64,000 bases of DNA from Candidatus Methylomirabilota bacterium (GTDB taxonomy: Bacteria; Methylomirabilota; Methylomirabilia; Methylomirabilales; Methylomirabilaceae). The notes beneath the pieces were generated by a model. That model ran no database searches. It was not told the origin of the DNA and was given only the letters and a program-made list of their open reading frames with translations. A program made the translations under genes and the position numbers. This document shows, in pieces, positions 24,793 through 33,141 of the stretch (its first letter is position 1; the number at the start of each line of letters is the position of its first letter). Where the stretch lies: NCBI GenBank assembly GCA_016207095.1, contig JACQQF010000042.1:1-64000 (forward strand). Reading direction: 5' to 3'.

Positions 24793-26571
24793 ATGAAGGC
24801 TGAGGATCAGCAGGAACGAAAGGTTAACGCTGGAGAACCGGACATCCCGCGCTGGGCTCGCGACCTGAAGGAGCGAATCGGCGCCCGGATGACCTCTGTC
24901 TTCATCCTTCACTTCAACGTCGCGGACGAGGTTCGGTTCGGCGATCAGTTTGTCTCCATTGAGAGCTTTCTGGGACGATGGCTCGCGGGCGATGACCGGA
25001 TGGTCGTGTACGACCGCTCGCACGGCCTTCGCTTTTCCCATCACGACACAGAGACGCTCTTTCGGAAGGTCACCGGCTTTACTCAGGAGGCCGAGGCGGC
25101 GAAACGCCGCGCCCTCACGGCCCTGGGCCAGGCCGTCCCGCCGGAGCGTGAGCTGCCGACCCATCCCACCAAGGTGCTCTCGCTCCTCGAGACAGCGATC
25201 CGCTCCGGCTGCTTCGGGACCAGGGAGGGGCCTGCGCTCCTGGTCCTGATCGGCTACGCCGAGACGCTCGTTCCCGATGCCGAACTGTCCTCCATGAGTG
25301 ATGACGATCGGACCAATCTTGTGACCTTCCTCCGCTGGGCCGCTGATCCCGAGATCCTGCGCTCCGGCGTGGCCGTCATTCTCACTGTGGGGAACCTGGC
25401 CGACCTGCACGCGCAACTCCGGGGTCCAGCCTCACGGGTGGAAACGATCGAGATCCCGCTTCCCACGCTCTCGGAGCGAGCAGAGTACATTCAACACCTC
25501 CAGGCGGCGAACGGATTCACGATGGAAATGTCTCCCGAGCGCCTTGCGCATGTCACGGCCGGCCTCTCTCGCCTGCACCTGAAGACCCTCTGCCGGCGCG
25601 CGAGCAGGCGTGATGTGCCCCTGACCTACACGGAGGTCACCGAACGCAAGCGGGAGATCCTCAAACGTGAGCTGCAGGGGATGATCGAGGTGGTGGAACC
25701 CGCTTTGGGACTGAATGTCATCGGCGGGATGGAGGCGGTGAAGACCTACCTGCGCCGCGTGGTTCAGGCGATCAGGGACGGAGATTACAAGCTGGTTCCG
25801 CGAGGCATCACCCTGTTGGGCCCACCCGGCGTGGGGAAGACCGCCCTTGCCGAGGCGCTGGCCAAGGAGTGCGGCTTCAACTTCGTCAAGATCGTCAATC
25901 CACGGGAGAAGTGGGTTGGGCAATCGGAGCGGAATTACTGGCGAATCCTGCAGGCGCTTCGCTCGATGACGCCGGTGGTCGTGTTGGAGGACGAGGCGGA
26001 CCAGAGCGAGCAGATGCGTGACGAGTACAGCGGTGACTCGGGCGTGGGCAATCGGATCAGGCAGATGCGATTCGCCTTCACCGGAGATCCGACGATTCAG
26101 GGACAGATCCTCTGGATCCGGATCAGCAACCGGCCGGACCGCCTGGACGCGGCTGAGAAGCGCTCCGGTCGAAGCAGCGAGCGAATCCCACTGCTGATGC
26201 CGGACGCGGCCGATAAGGCCCGCATCTTTGAGGTCATGCCCACGAAGCACGGGTTCCCCTGCGAGGTCACTGACTTCTCCCCCGCTGTCGAGCACTGCGA
26301 GCGGCGCCACCCGGGGCAGATCTCCGGGGCCGATATCGAGGAGATCACCTTCCGGGCCTATCGCCGGGCTCGATGGCGCGCGGCGCAGGCGATCGCGCTG
26401 GAGGATTACCGCTGGGCGATTGAGGACTTCATCCCATTTCAGGATCGTGAGTCGATTGAGGCGCAGGAGCGGGCCGCCCTCGCCCTCTGTTCCTCCCGGC
26501 AGTTCCTGCCGGAGGGGAAGCGGGACCTCCTGGACGTGCGGGAATCTGGCCCGAGCAGTGGAGCGACGTGA
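24793..26571 (+). CDS. AAA ATPase of the ubiquitin-like operon
   Basis: The product has 592 residues. The first 310 are an N-terminal region without a recognisable motif. An AAA module follows: Walker A GPPGVGKT at about 342-349, Walker B VVVLEDEAD near 395, and SNRPDRLDAAEKRSGRSSER, the FtsH/CDC48-class second-region-of-homology pattern (classically TNRPDxLDxALxRPGRFD), then a C-terminal helical lid. Such ATPases unfold or remodel proteins. No protease or membrane segment is present. It is the first gene of a five-gene operon: the next start is three bases after its stop. The partners suggest it acts on proteins marked or unmarked by the beta-grasp protein, but this is inference. Confidence 0.85.
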   Translation: MKAEDQQERKVNAGEPDIPRWARDLKERIGARMTSVFILHFNVADEVRFGDQFVSIESFLGRWLAGDDRMVVYDRSHGLRFSHHDTETLFRKVTGFTQEAEAAKRRALTALGQAVPPERELPTHPTKVLSLLETAIRSGCFGTREGPALLVLIGYAETLVPDAELSSMSDDDRTNLVTFLRWAADPEILRSGVAVILTVGNLADLHAQLRGPASRVETIEIPLPTLSERAEYIQHLQAANGFTMEMSPERLAHVTAGLSRLHLKTLCRRASRRDVPLTYTEVTERKREILKRELQGMIEVVEPALGLNVIGGMEAVKTYLRRVVQAIRDGDYKLVPRGITLLGPPGVGKTALAEALAKECGFNFVKIVNPREKWVGQSERNYWRILQALRSMTPVVVLEDEADQSEQMRDEYSGDSGVGNRIRQMRFAFTGDPTIQGQILWIRISNRPDRLDAAEKRSGRSSERIPLLMPDAADKARIFEVMPTKHGFPCEVTDFSPAVEHCERRHPGQISGADIEEITFRAYRRARWRAAQAIALEDYRWAIEDFIPFQDRESIEAQERAALALCSSRQFLPEGKRDLLDVRESGPSSGAT

Positions 26572-26574
26572 GGC

Positions 26575-27378
26575 ATGTCCGATCCCGAAGAGACCATAGA
26601 GATCAAGGGAAAGTCCGTCCGCCTCTTTCGGTCGTCCTCCGACGACGCCCCCACAATCGATCGGCAGGTCAGCCTTCGCGATTTCCTACTGGAGATCAGC
26701 GCCTTCGCGCCTCGACGGTTCCTGGAACACATCCCCTTGCTGCCGCCGGGCACCCGATGGGCCATCGTCCGGGGACCTTCTCTGATCATCACCGTCGAGC
26801 ACCCGCCCCAGGCGCGCCTGGTCAGTTGGAGTGAGAAGGCCCTGGACGAGCCGGGCAACTACCGCCGCACCCGACTGGCCCTCCCCTACACGGTGTACCT
26901 GCTGCTCTTCCACCACGGCTCCTTTGAGGAAATGCGGCTCTTCTACAGAAACGCGCCATTGGCCTCGGAGGAAGACGCTTTGTGTATGCCCAATCTCTGG
27001 AACATCTCGGCCAGTGAAAGCCCGTTGGCCAAGTGCCGGGTGTGCCTTCGGGGCCGCCCGGTCTTCGATGACCTGACGGTGGCCGGCCAGGCCCAGGCTG
27101 CCATCGAGTTCTTCTGGGGCGCCGGGTTCAACCTGGACATCGAAAGCAACTGCTTCCGCCGTGCCGCCACGCTGGACGGCCGCATCGCGACGCTTGAGGC
27201 CTGGGAGACGGCCACTATAGCCGACCCCCTTTTTCCGCTTGCGGTCCCATGGGAGGAGGCCGGGCTGAGCCTTCGCAAGGCCGGCGAACACCTGCTGGAT
27301 TGGCGGGGCGCGGCGCGCCCTCTAGAGGACACGTCAGATCTCGCCGATCTCCTCTATCGGTTGAGAGATCTCACCTGA
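26575..27378 (+). CDS. E2-like / PRTRC-protein-B-like protein
   Basis: The product has 267 residues. The central strands (RWAIVRGPSLIITVEHPP ... LVSWSE) followed by RLALPYTVYLLLFHHG, LFYRNAPLASEEDALCMPNL and WNISASES resemble the predicted prokaryotic E2 family D/PRTRC system protein B fold. Cysteines 137 (LCMPNL), 154 and 157 (CRVC) are candidates for thioester or metal chemistry; I cannot tell which, if any, is catalytic. It is wedged between the AAA and JAB genes, with ATGA overlap to the latter. Assignment rests mainly on this context, and a non-enzymatic adaptor is possible. Confidence 0.6.
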   Translation: MSDPEETIEIKGKSVRLFRSSSDDAPTIDRQVSLRDFLLEISAFAPRRFLEHIPLLPPGTRWAIVRGPSLIITVEHPPQARLVSWSEKALDEPGNYRRTRLALPYTVYLLLFHHGSFEEMRLFYRNAPLASEEDALCMPNLWNISASESPLAKCRVCLRGRPVFDDLTVAGQAQAAIEFFWGAGFNLDIESNCFRRAATLDGRIATLEAWETATIADPLFPLAVPWEEAGLSLRKAGEHLLDWRGAARPLEDTSDLADLLYRLRDLT

Positions 27379-28049
27379 TGTTCCCGGTCTATTTAAAAGA
27401 GGACCACTTCGAGGAGCCGGATGATCCGATTTACTATCTGGTGACGCGCGACGGCCTGTTCCAGGTGAAGCGGAATCCTCTGTTCCACGCCAGGACAAAG
27501 GTCCGGGGCTTGAGCTGGCTGATGTCGGAACACGAGGCGGCGCGCCTACAACTCCCCCCCCTTTCTGGCGCTATCCTTGTCGAGATCGTGGCCTTCTTCC
27601 GGGAGGTCTTTCAAGCCCATCGCGCGGAAGCGGTGGTCCTGTTGTACTTCAATCAACAAGAGGGGCGCTACGAGCTGAAGATCCCGAAGCAACAGGTGGC
27701 GGGCGGGCACTGCAGCTACGAGATCGGCCCGACCCCAGCCGGATGGCTGCGAGTGGGCACGATTCACAGCCACGCCTCGGCCGATGCGTTTCATTCCGAG
27801 CTGGACGACGAGGACGAGCGGCATGACGACGGCCTGCATATGACCATCGGCAATCTCGATGGTGAGGCGAGCGTGGTCTGCTCCCTTGTCGTTGACGGGC
27901 GTCGCTTCACCCTCAAGCCGTCCGAGGTTTTCGATGGCGAACTCCTGGACTCCACGGGCGTGAGGCTCCCCAAGGGGTCGCTGCAGGTCGTGGACCTCGA
28001 GACCGTCCCTCGTGACAGCGATGCCGAGGGGCGCCCATCGTCCGTCTGA
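27378..28049 (+). CDS. JAB/JAMM-domain isopeptidase-like protein (PRTRC-A-like)
   Basis: The product has 223 residues. GTIHSHASADAFHSELDDED has the exact JAMM pattern H-x-H-x7-S-x2-D (histidines 130 and 132, serine 140, aspartate 143). The upstream glutamate could be residue 84 (AEAVVLLYF). JAMM enzymes are zinc proteases that remove ubiquitin-like tags or process their C-termini. The N-terminal 60 residues are family-specific. ATG 27378 is chosen because it overlaps the E2-like stop; upstream in-frame codons lie in that gene. The product probably cleaves the operon's beta-grasp protein. Confidence 0.85.
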   Translation: MFPVYLKEDHFEEPDDPIYYLVTRDGLFQVKRNPLFHARTKVRGLSWLMSEHEAARLQLPPLSGAILVEIVAFFREVFQAHRAEAVVLLYFNQQEGRYELKIPKQQVAGGHCSYEIGPTPAGWLRVGTIHSHASADAFHSELDDEDERHDDGLHMTIGNLDGEASVVCSLVVDGRRFTLKPSEVFDGELLDSTGVRLPKGSLQVVDLETVPRDSDAEGRPSSV

Positions 28050-28064
28050 GGGGATCGCGACGCG

Positions 28065-28778
28065 ATGCCTGGCAGGATCGACATTAAACTGATCGGGATC
28101 GGCGGGATCGGCTGCGCTTTAGCGCCGTTCCTGGCCCGATACCTCCAATCGGAGCGACAGCTCACAGGAGAAGAGGTTCGCATTACCCTGGTGGATGGCG
28201 ACGCCTTTGAGAGCAAGAACGCTGCCCGCCAGAGTTTCGAGTCCATCGGAAACAAAGCCAAGGTGAAAGCGTCCGAGCTGGCTCTGGGCTTCCCTGACCT
28301 CTCTTTCCGCGCCATTCCGGAATTCGTCACGGCCGCGAACCTGTCCGACTTGGTGAAGGCCGGCGACCTAGTCTTCCTCGCGGTGGACAATCACGCCACC
28401 CGGCGTGCGGTCAGCCGCCGCTGCGAGGAGCTGTCCGAGGTGGTTTTGATCTCGGGGGGCAATGACTTCACCGATGGCAATGTTCAGATCTATGTCCGCC
28501 AGGGTGACCGGGATATCACCTTGCCCCTGACCCGCTTCCACCCGGAGATCGCTGATCCGAAAGACAAATCGCCCGCGGAGATGTCGTGCGAGGAGCTGGC
28601 GGCAGATGCGGCGCCCCAGCTCCTTTTCACGAACCTCGGCGTGGCCTGCGCGATGCTGAACGCCTTTTACGCCTGGCGGTCGGGGCGGCTCCGCTATGGC
28701 GAGGTCTACGTGGATATCGTGGAGGGGCGAGCGCAACCCGTCGCCCGCGCTCCTCGTGACGGAGAGAACGACTTATGA
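28065..28778 (+). CDS. E1-like ThiF/PRTRC-ThiF adenylyltransferase
   Basis: The product has 237 residues. GIGGIG at 11-16 is the Rossmann nucleotide loop, VDGDAFESKNAARQ at 43-56 holds the aspartate, asparagine and arginine that bind ATP, and NKAKVKA carries the conserved lysine. DLVFLAVDNHATRRAV follows. Cysteine 175 (AEMSCEELAAD) lies where PRTRC-type ThiF proteins have a conserved SCEEL-like motif and is the candidate thioester cysteine. It would adenylate the C-terminus of the beta-grasp protein encoded by the next gene. The two genes overlap by four bases. Confidence 0.88.
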   Translation: MPGRIDIKLIGIGGIGCALAPFLARYLQSERQLTGEEVRITLVDGDAFESKNAARQSFESIGNKAKVKASELALGFPDLSFRAIPEFVTAANLSDLVKAGDLVFLAVDNHATRRAVSRRCEELSEVVLISGGNDFTDGNVQIYVRQGDRDITLPLTRFHPEIADPKDKSPAEMSCEELAADAAPQLLFTNLGVACAMLNAFYAWRSGRLRYGEVYVDIVEGRAQPVARAPRDGENDL

Positions 28779-29047
28779 GCGACGCTCAAGTGAAGGGAAC
28801 CACCAGGACAAAGGTGGCAGGCCAGTCCAAGACCCAGAACCAGGTCCGGGTCCTGTATGGCGTGCATTCGTTGGAGGCTGATCTCGCCGGCCGGACGGTG
28901 GCCGACGTCCGCCAGGCCCTCCGCCAAGCCCTCAATATCAGCCCGCAGGCGGTGGCCGTGGTGGACGGCCGCGAGGTGGAAGAGGGCGTCATCCTGTTGG
29001 CCGGGCAGCAACTGGAGTTCGTCAGACTCGCCGGCGAGAAGGGCTGA
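28775..29047 (+). CDS. Ubiquitin-like beta-grasp protein
   Basis: The product has 90 residues. About 22 flexible residues are followed by VRVLYGVHSLEADLAGRTVA, RQALRQALNISPQAVAVVDG and REVEEGVILLAGQQLEFVRL, the strand-helix-strand order of a ThiS/MoaD/ubiquitin fold. It ends in LAGEKG with a C-terminal glycine, so it could be activated directly without trimming, although it lacks the usual GG. It resembles PRTRC system protein C. ATG 28775 overlaps the E1-like stop. This is the presumed modifier of the operon. Confidence 0.8.
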   Translation: MSDAQVKGTTRTKVAGQSKTQNQVRVLYGVHSLEADLAGRTVADVRQALRQALNISPQAVAVVDGREVEEGVILLAGQQLEFVRLAGEKG

Positions 29048-29116
29048 TCCGGCTCAACTCCCCCGTTCCCGCCTTATCCCCGTAGGCTGTCATTCACCCT
29101 CGGTCCTGGCCGTTTC

Positions 29117-29857
29117 ATGGCTCTTCGAGGGCCTTGCCCACGAATTGCCGGGATCGACACTAGAGAGAACCAAGTGGACACTACAGTCTTGAAATGGATT
29201 GAGCGCGTCCGACACGAGTTACAGCCGCTCAATGAAAAGATCTTGAATCACCCATATCTTCAGGCCCTCAACGCAGGGCGGATCGAACGTGAGCGGCTCC
29301 GGATCTTCGCCGTCCAGCAATCCTACATCATCGGGAGCGACCTTCGTAGCGTAGCCCAGATAGTGGCGCGGGCAAGCTCGGAGGGCAGCCGGGAATTCTT
29401 CCTCGAGCTCCTTGAGGGAGAGCGGGCCGCCCTGAAGGCCCTGGAACTCTTCAGTGCGGGGGTTGCCGCTGCGCCGGGAACTCCCGTCTCGGATGAGCCG
29501 CTTCCTGGCGCGTTTGCCTACTGTGCCTTCGTCGCTTGGCTGAGCCTGTACGCCTCTGAGGCCGAGTTTGCCGGCGCGCTCCTCATCAATCTGCCGGTCT
29601 GGGGAGCCAACTGCGGCCGGATGGCGGACGCGCTTCGAAGCAGATACGGGTTTTCCGAAGCAGAGGTCGCCTTTTTTACGATGTTTGCGAGCGCCCCGGC
29701 GGGCTTCGAAGAGCGCGCCGCGATGGTCATCACTCAGGGCCTAGCCCACGGGGTCGCCCAAACCAAGATCCGCCAAGCGGCCTCGTTGCTCCAAGGGTAT
29801 GAACTCCTCTTTTGGGATACGATGGCCCAGGCATCCAGGCTCACCACATCAAAGTGA
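29117..29857 (+). CDS. TenA/PqqC-like heme-oxygenase-fold protein
   Basis: The product has up to 246 residues and is all-helical. The pattern HPYLQALNAGRIERERLRIF, AVQQSYIIGSDLRS, then VNLPVWGANCGRMADALR-like helices (here INLPVWGANCGRMADAL) matches the PqqC/TenA family, which includes thiaminases, PQQ synthase and diiron oxygenases. The substrate is not readable. The first ATG is 29117, but GTG 29174, which follows AGAGAGAACCAA, gives the family-like start and may be correct. It follows the ubiquitin-like operon after 69 bases; a functional link is unproven. Confidence 0.75.
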   Translation: MALRGPCPRIAGIDTRENQVDTTVLKWIERVRHELQPLNEKILNHPYLQALNAGRIERERLRIFAVQQSYIIGSDLRSVAQIVARASSEGSREFFLELLEGERAALKALELFSAGVAAAPGTPVSDEPLPGAFAYCAFVAWLSLYASEAEFAGALLINLPVWGANCGRMADALRSRYGFSEAEVAFFTMFASAPAGFEERAAMVITQGLAHGVAQTKIRQAASLLQGYELLFWDTMAQASRLTTSK

Positions 29858-29969
29858 CAGGTACGGTTAGCGACGAACTGGCGCCACGGCGATCTCCTCG
29901 TAGGCGACATTGAGTGCGGCTATACTCTAATAAAGAGTGTGATTCCACTCCGTCCCTGAGAAGACGACG

Positions 29970-31025
29970 ATGCCACAGACAATGACCCTTGCTGACATCT
30001 TGACGCGACTCACGCGGGAGGGGGAGCTGTATGAAAAGCTCCACGACCAGCGGCTGCGTTGCTATGCGTGCGGTCACCGCTGCGTGATTCCCGAGGGGCG
30101 GCCAGGGGTCTGCAAGGTCCGATTCAATAAGGGTGGCGTGCTGTACGTGCCGGCCGGTTATGTGGGCGTCCTGCAATGTGACCCGGTGGAAAAGAAGCCA
30201 TTCTTCCACACCCTCCCGGGATCACTGGCCCTGAGCTTCGGCATGCTCGGATGTGACCTAAAATGTGGCTACTGCCAGAATTGGCGAACTTCGCAAGCGA
30301 TTCGAGACCCTAATGCGGTGAGTCCGCCTGAATTGGTGTCGCCGGACTACCTCGTTGGCGCGGCTGAGCACTATGACGCGCCGATCATCGCCAGCACCTA
30401 TAATGAGCCGCTGATCACCAGCGAGTGGGCCGTTGAGGTCTTCCGTCTCGCCAAGGAGCGGGGCTTGAAGACCGCTTACATCAGCAACGGCAACGGCACG
30501 CCCCAGGTGATGGACTACCTCAAACCCTGGGTGGATCTGTACAAGGTTGACCTGAAAGGGTTCAACGACCTGAACTACCGGAAGCTGGGTGGGGTGCTGC
30601 AAAATGTCCTGGACACTATCAAACTGCTCGTCGAGAAGCGGTTCTGGGTCGAGATCGTGACGCTCGTGGTACCGGGGTTCAACGACTCAGATGCGGAGCT
30701 GACCCAGATCGCAGAGTTCCTGGCCTCAGTCTCCGTCGATCTCCCCTGGCATGTCACGGCCTTCCACCAAGATTACAAGATGCGGGATCGGGACGACACA
30801 GCAGCCACCAGTCTGATCAAAGCGGCCGAGATTGGGAGGCGGGCCGGCCTCCGCTACGTCTATGCCGGCAATCTACCCGGTCGTGTCGGGACGCTCGAGA
30901 ACACCTACTGCCCCTCCTGCCAAGCCCTCCTCATTGAACGGTACGGCTATACCATTCTGAAGAACGTGCTCGAGAACGGCGCCTGCCCAGACTGTCACAC
31001 CCCGATCCCCGGCGTCTGGCACTAG
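29970..31025 (+). CDS. amrS: AmmeMemoRadiSam system radical SAM enzyme AmrS
   Basis: The product has 351 residues. An N-terminal cysteine cluster (LRCYACGHRCVIPEGRPGVC) precedes GCDLKCGYCQNW at 94-105, the radical SAM CX3CX2C with cysteines 95, 99 and 102. IASTYNEPLITSEWAVEVF and the C-terminal CPSC...CPDCHTPIPG pairs are typical of AmrS, related to pyruvate-formate-lyase activating enzymes. The usual partners (AMMECR1, Memo) are not adjacent. The TAG stop is the junction with the R2 repeat copy. Confidence 0.9.
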   Translation: MPQTMTLADILTRLTREGELYEKLHDQRLRCYACGHRCVIPEGRPGVCKVRFNKGGVLYVPAGYVGVLQCDPVEKKPFFHTLPGSLALSFGMLGCDLKCGYCQNWRTSQAIRDPNAVSPPELVSPDYLVGAAEHYDAPIIASTYNEPLITSEWAVEVFRLAKERGLKTAYISNGNGTPQVMDYLKPWVDLYKVDLKGFNDLNYRKLGGVLQNVLDTIKLLVEKRFWVEIVTLVVPGFNDSDAELTQIAEFLASVSVDLPWHVTAFHQDYKMRDRDDTAATSLIKAAEIGRRAGLRYVYAGNLPGRVGTLENTYCPSCQALLIERYGYTILKNVLENGACPDCHTPIPGVWH

Positions 31026-31155
31026 TGCCGGTCCAAGGAACTTCGCCTAGTGGCGTTGCTGGCCCCCGGGGCGCTCCCTGCGACGTACCTGGAAATGTAA
31101 GCCTCGGTCGGCCCCGGAGGCCGCGCCTTGCTATGCTGGTTCCTTGGCCCGGCAG
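31025..31155 (+). repeat. R2 element copy A
   Basis: It is about 131 bp. It starts GTGCCGGTCCAAGGAACTTC and ends CCTTGGCCCGGCA, an imperfect inverted repeat of the start. CGCCTAG, GTTGCTGGCCCCCGGG, CCCTGCGACGTACCTG and GCCGCGCCTTGCTATGCT are shared with the copy at 57429. Its first base completes the TAG stop of amrS. Confidence 0.85.
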
Positions 31156-31290
31156 TGGTGCGGGTCAATATAGCGATAAATAGGTGGACGCGTACCAGTA
31201 CTGACGCTAACCCAATACCTCCCACACGTTCTGCAGTGTCATACTCAACTCATTCCGCCTCCCATAGAGACTCTACCTCCTATAATTCCC

Positions 31291-31318
31291 TTGCAATAGA
31301 CCTTCCCTGACGTAGAAT
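31291..31318 (+). promoter_or_regulatory. Candidate promoter of the ABC exporter operon
   Basis: TTGCAA at 31291-31296 and TAGAAT at 31313-31318 have a 16-base spacer. The predicted transcript start is about 31325, with a strong AAGGAGG at 31352-31358 and the likely ATT start at 31366. Confidence 0.5.
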
Positions 31319-31365
31319 TATTTGATTTACTGGACCGGGACACGTTTCGGACAAGGAGGCGTGAC

Positions 31366-33141
31366 ATTTTCGAGAAATTTGCCAGGATTCGACCCTATGT
31401 CCACCGGCATCGACGGCTTCTATTTGTTGGCCTCGCTACGTTGGTCGTCACTGACGTATGCGGCTTGGCCATCCCGTGGTTGACGAAGGACGCCCTGGAC
31501 ACATTTCTTGCCGTTGAAAGACGCGATATCGCCCTGTGGAAGTACCCTGCCATGATCGTGGTGGCCGCCTGCTTCCAGGGACTCTTTCGCTATTTCTGGC
31601 GGACCCACATCTTCGGATTTTCACGAAACATCGAATGGGACTTCAGGAACGCCATCTTTTCTCACCTCCAGCGACTGCCACTGACCTACTTCCAGCACAC
31701 CAAAACGGGCGACCTGATGTCGCGGTTGACCAACGACATGGTCTCCTTCCGCGAGATGGTGGGTGTGGGCGCCATGGCGACCATCGACGCCGTCATCGTG
31801 ATCTCCACCAGCGTGATCCTGATGGTGGTCATCGATCCATGGTTAACGCTGTGGAGCTTGCTCCCGTTGCCAGGTATCACTGCCCTCGTGCTCTTCTTCG
31901 GCAACCGGATCTTCGAACGGTATCGCGATGTCCAGCGGCATCTGAGCACCCTCAGCACCTACGTTCAGGAGAGCCTTGCCGGCATTCGGGTTGTGCAGGC
32001 GTACGTTCAGGAGGAAAATCAAAAGGCGGGCTTCGGGGGACTCAGTAAGGAGTACCTGGTCAAGAACCTCGATCTGGTCAAGCTCTGGGGATACGTCTGG
32101 CCGCTCATGAGCGTCCTGTCCGGCCTGGCTGCCACAGTCGTCCTGTGGCTAGGCGGACGAAAGGTCGCCCTGGGAGCGATGACCCTCGGGGAGCTGGTCG
32201 GCTTTTACGGCTACCTGGCCATGCTATCCTGGCCCGTCATGGCGTTGGGCTACGTCATTAATCTCTACCAGCGGGGCTCGGCCGCCCTCGCGCGCCTTCT
32301 GGAGATCCTCGATTCGCCGGTCGCTTCGGGATACCAGGAGCCCGGCACCGCACAGCTCTCCACGGTTCGCGGGGAGATCGAATTCCGCGACCTCTCCTTT
32401 CGATATGCGCCCGAGGCGCCGTTGGTCCTTCACGAGATTGACCTCAAGATACCGGCCGGCACCTGGTGTGGGCTCGTGGGCGAAACCGGCGCCGGGAAGA
32501 GCACGCTGGTCAACCTCCTGCCGCGGCTCTTCGAGGCGCCATCGGGAACCATCTTCATCGACGGCATCGAGCTGCGACACCTTCCACTGCAGGCCCTGAA
32601 GCGCGCGATCGGCTTCGTGTCCCAGGATATCTTCCTCTTCTCCGACACGATCAGGGAGAATATCCTGTTCGGCAGCAGCAACTCGACCCCCGAGGAGCTG
32701 GAGATGGCGGCCGACCTCGCCCAACTCCTTCCGAGCATCCAGGAGTTCTCGCACCAATTTGACACCATACTGGGGGAGCGGGGAGTCCGACTGTCCGGCG
32801 GCCAGAAACAGCGAACGGCCGTGGCCCGCGCCATCATCAAGAACCCGCCCATCCTGATCCTCGACGATGCCTTCTCAAGCGTTGACACCGAGACCGAAGA
32901 GCGGATCCTCGGGCAGTTGAAAGGCCTCATGCGCGGACGAACCGCGATCCTGATCTCCCATCGGATTTCAACGATCAAGGAGGCTGATCAGATCGTCTAT
33001 CTTCAAGATGGTCGAATCGCCGAACGCGGCAGTCATGAGGAGCTTCTGGCCCGGAAGGGTCACTACTACCGTCTGTATCGCCGGCAGCTCCTGACCCGGG
33101 AGCTCGAGGCGCTGGGTGACAATGGGGGCGCCACGCCATGA
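31366..33141 (+). CDS. ABC exporter half-transporter with degenerate Walker B; probable ATT start
   Basis: The product has about 591 residues. Six membrane helices span about 20-300, followed by an ATPase domain with Walker A GETGAGKST near 372, signature LSGGQKQR near 477 and Walker B ILILDDAFSSVD, where aspartate replaces the catalytic glutamate. This marks the degenerate site of a heterodimeric exporter of the TM287/288 type. The first ATG/GTG/TTG start in the frame, TTG 31441, would delete most of helix 1. AAGGAGG at 31352-31358 with a seven-base spacer points instead to the rare start codon ATT 31366. The partner gene overlaps its stop by four bases. The substrate is unknown. Confidence 0.85.
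   Translation: MFEKFARIRPYVHRHRRLLFVGLATLVVTDVCGLAIPWLTKDALDTFLAVERRDIALWKYPAMIVVAACFQGLFRYFWRTHIFGFSRNIEWDFRNAIFSHLQRLPLTYFQHTKTGDLMSRLTNDMVSFREMVGVGAMATIDAVIVISTSVILMVVIDPWLTLWSLLPLPGITALVLFFGNRIFERYRDVQRHLSTLSTYVQESLAGIRVVQAYVQEENQKAGFGGLSKEYLVKNLDLVKLWGYVWPLMSVLSGLAATVVLWLGGRKVALGAMTLGELVGFYGYLAMLSWPVMALGYVINLYQRGSAALARLLEILDSPVASGYQEPGTAQLSTVRGEIEFRDLSFRYAPEAPLVLHEIDLKIPAGTWCGLVGETGAGKSTLVNLLPRLFEAPSGTIFIDGIELRHLPLQALKRAIGFVSQDIFLFSDTIRENILFGSSNSTPEELEMAADLAQLLPSIQEFSHQFDTILGERGVRLSGGQKQRTAVARAIIKNPPILILDDAFSSVDTETEERILGQLKGLMRGRTAILISHRISTIKEADQIVYLQDGRIAERGSHEELLARKGHYYRLYRRQLLTRELEALGDNGGATP

Noticed and set aside
24793-29047. A complete PRTRC plasmid cassette
   Set aside because: ParB-like and PRTRC D, E and F genes are absent, and the first gene is an AAA ATPase. 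The resemblance covers only the Ub-like, E1, JAB and E2-like parts.
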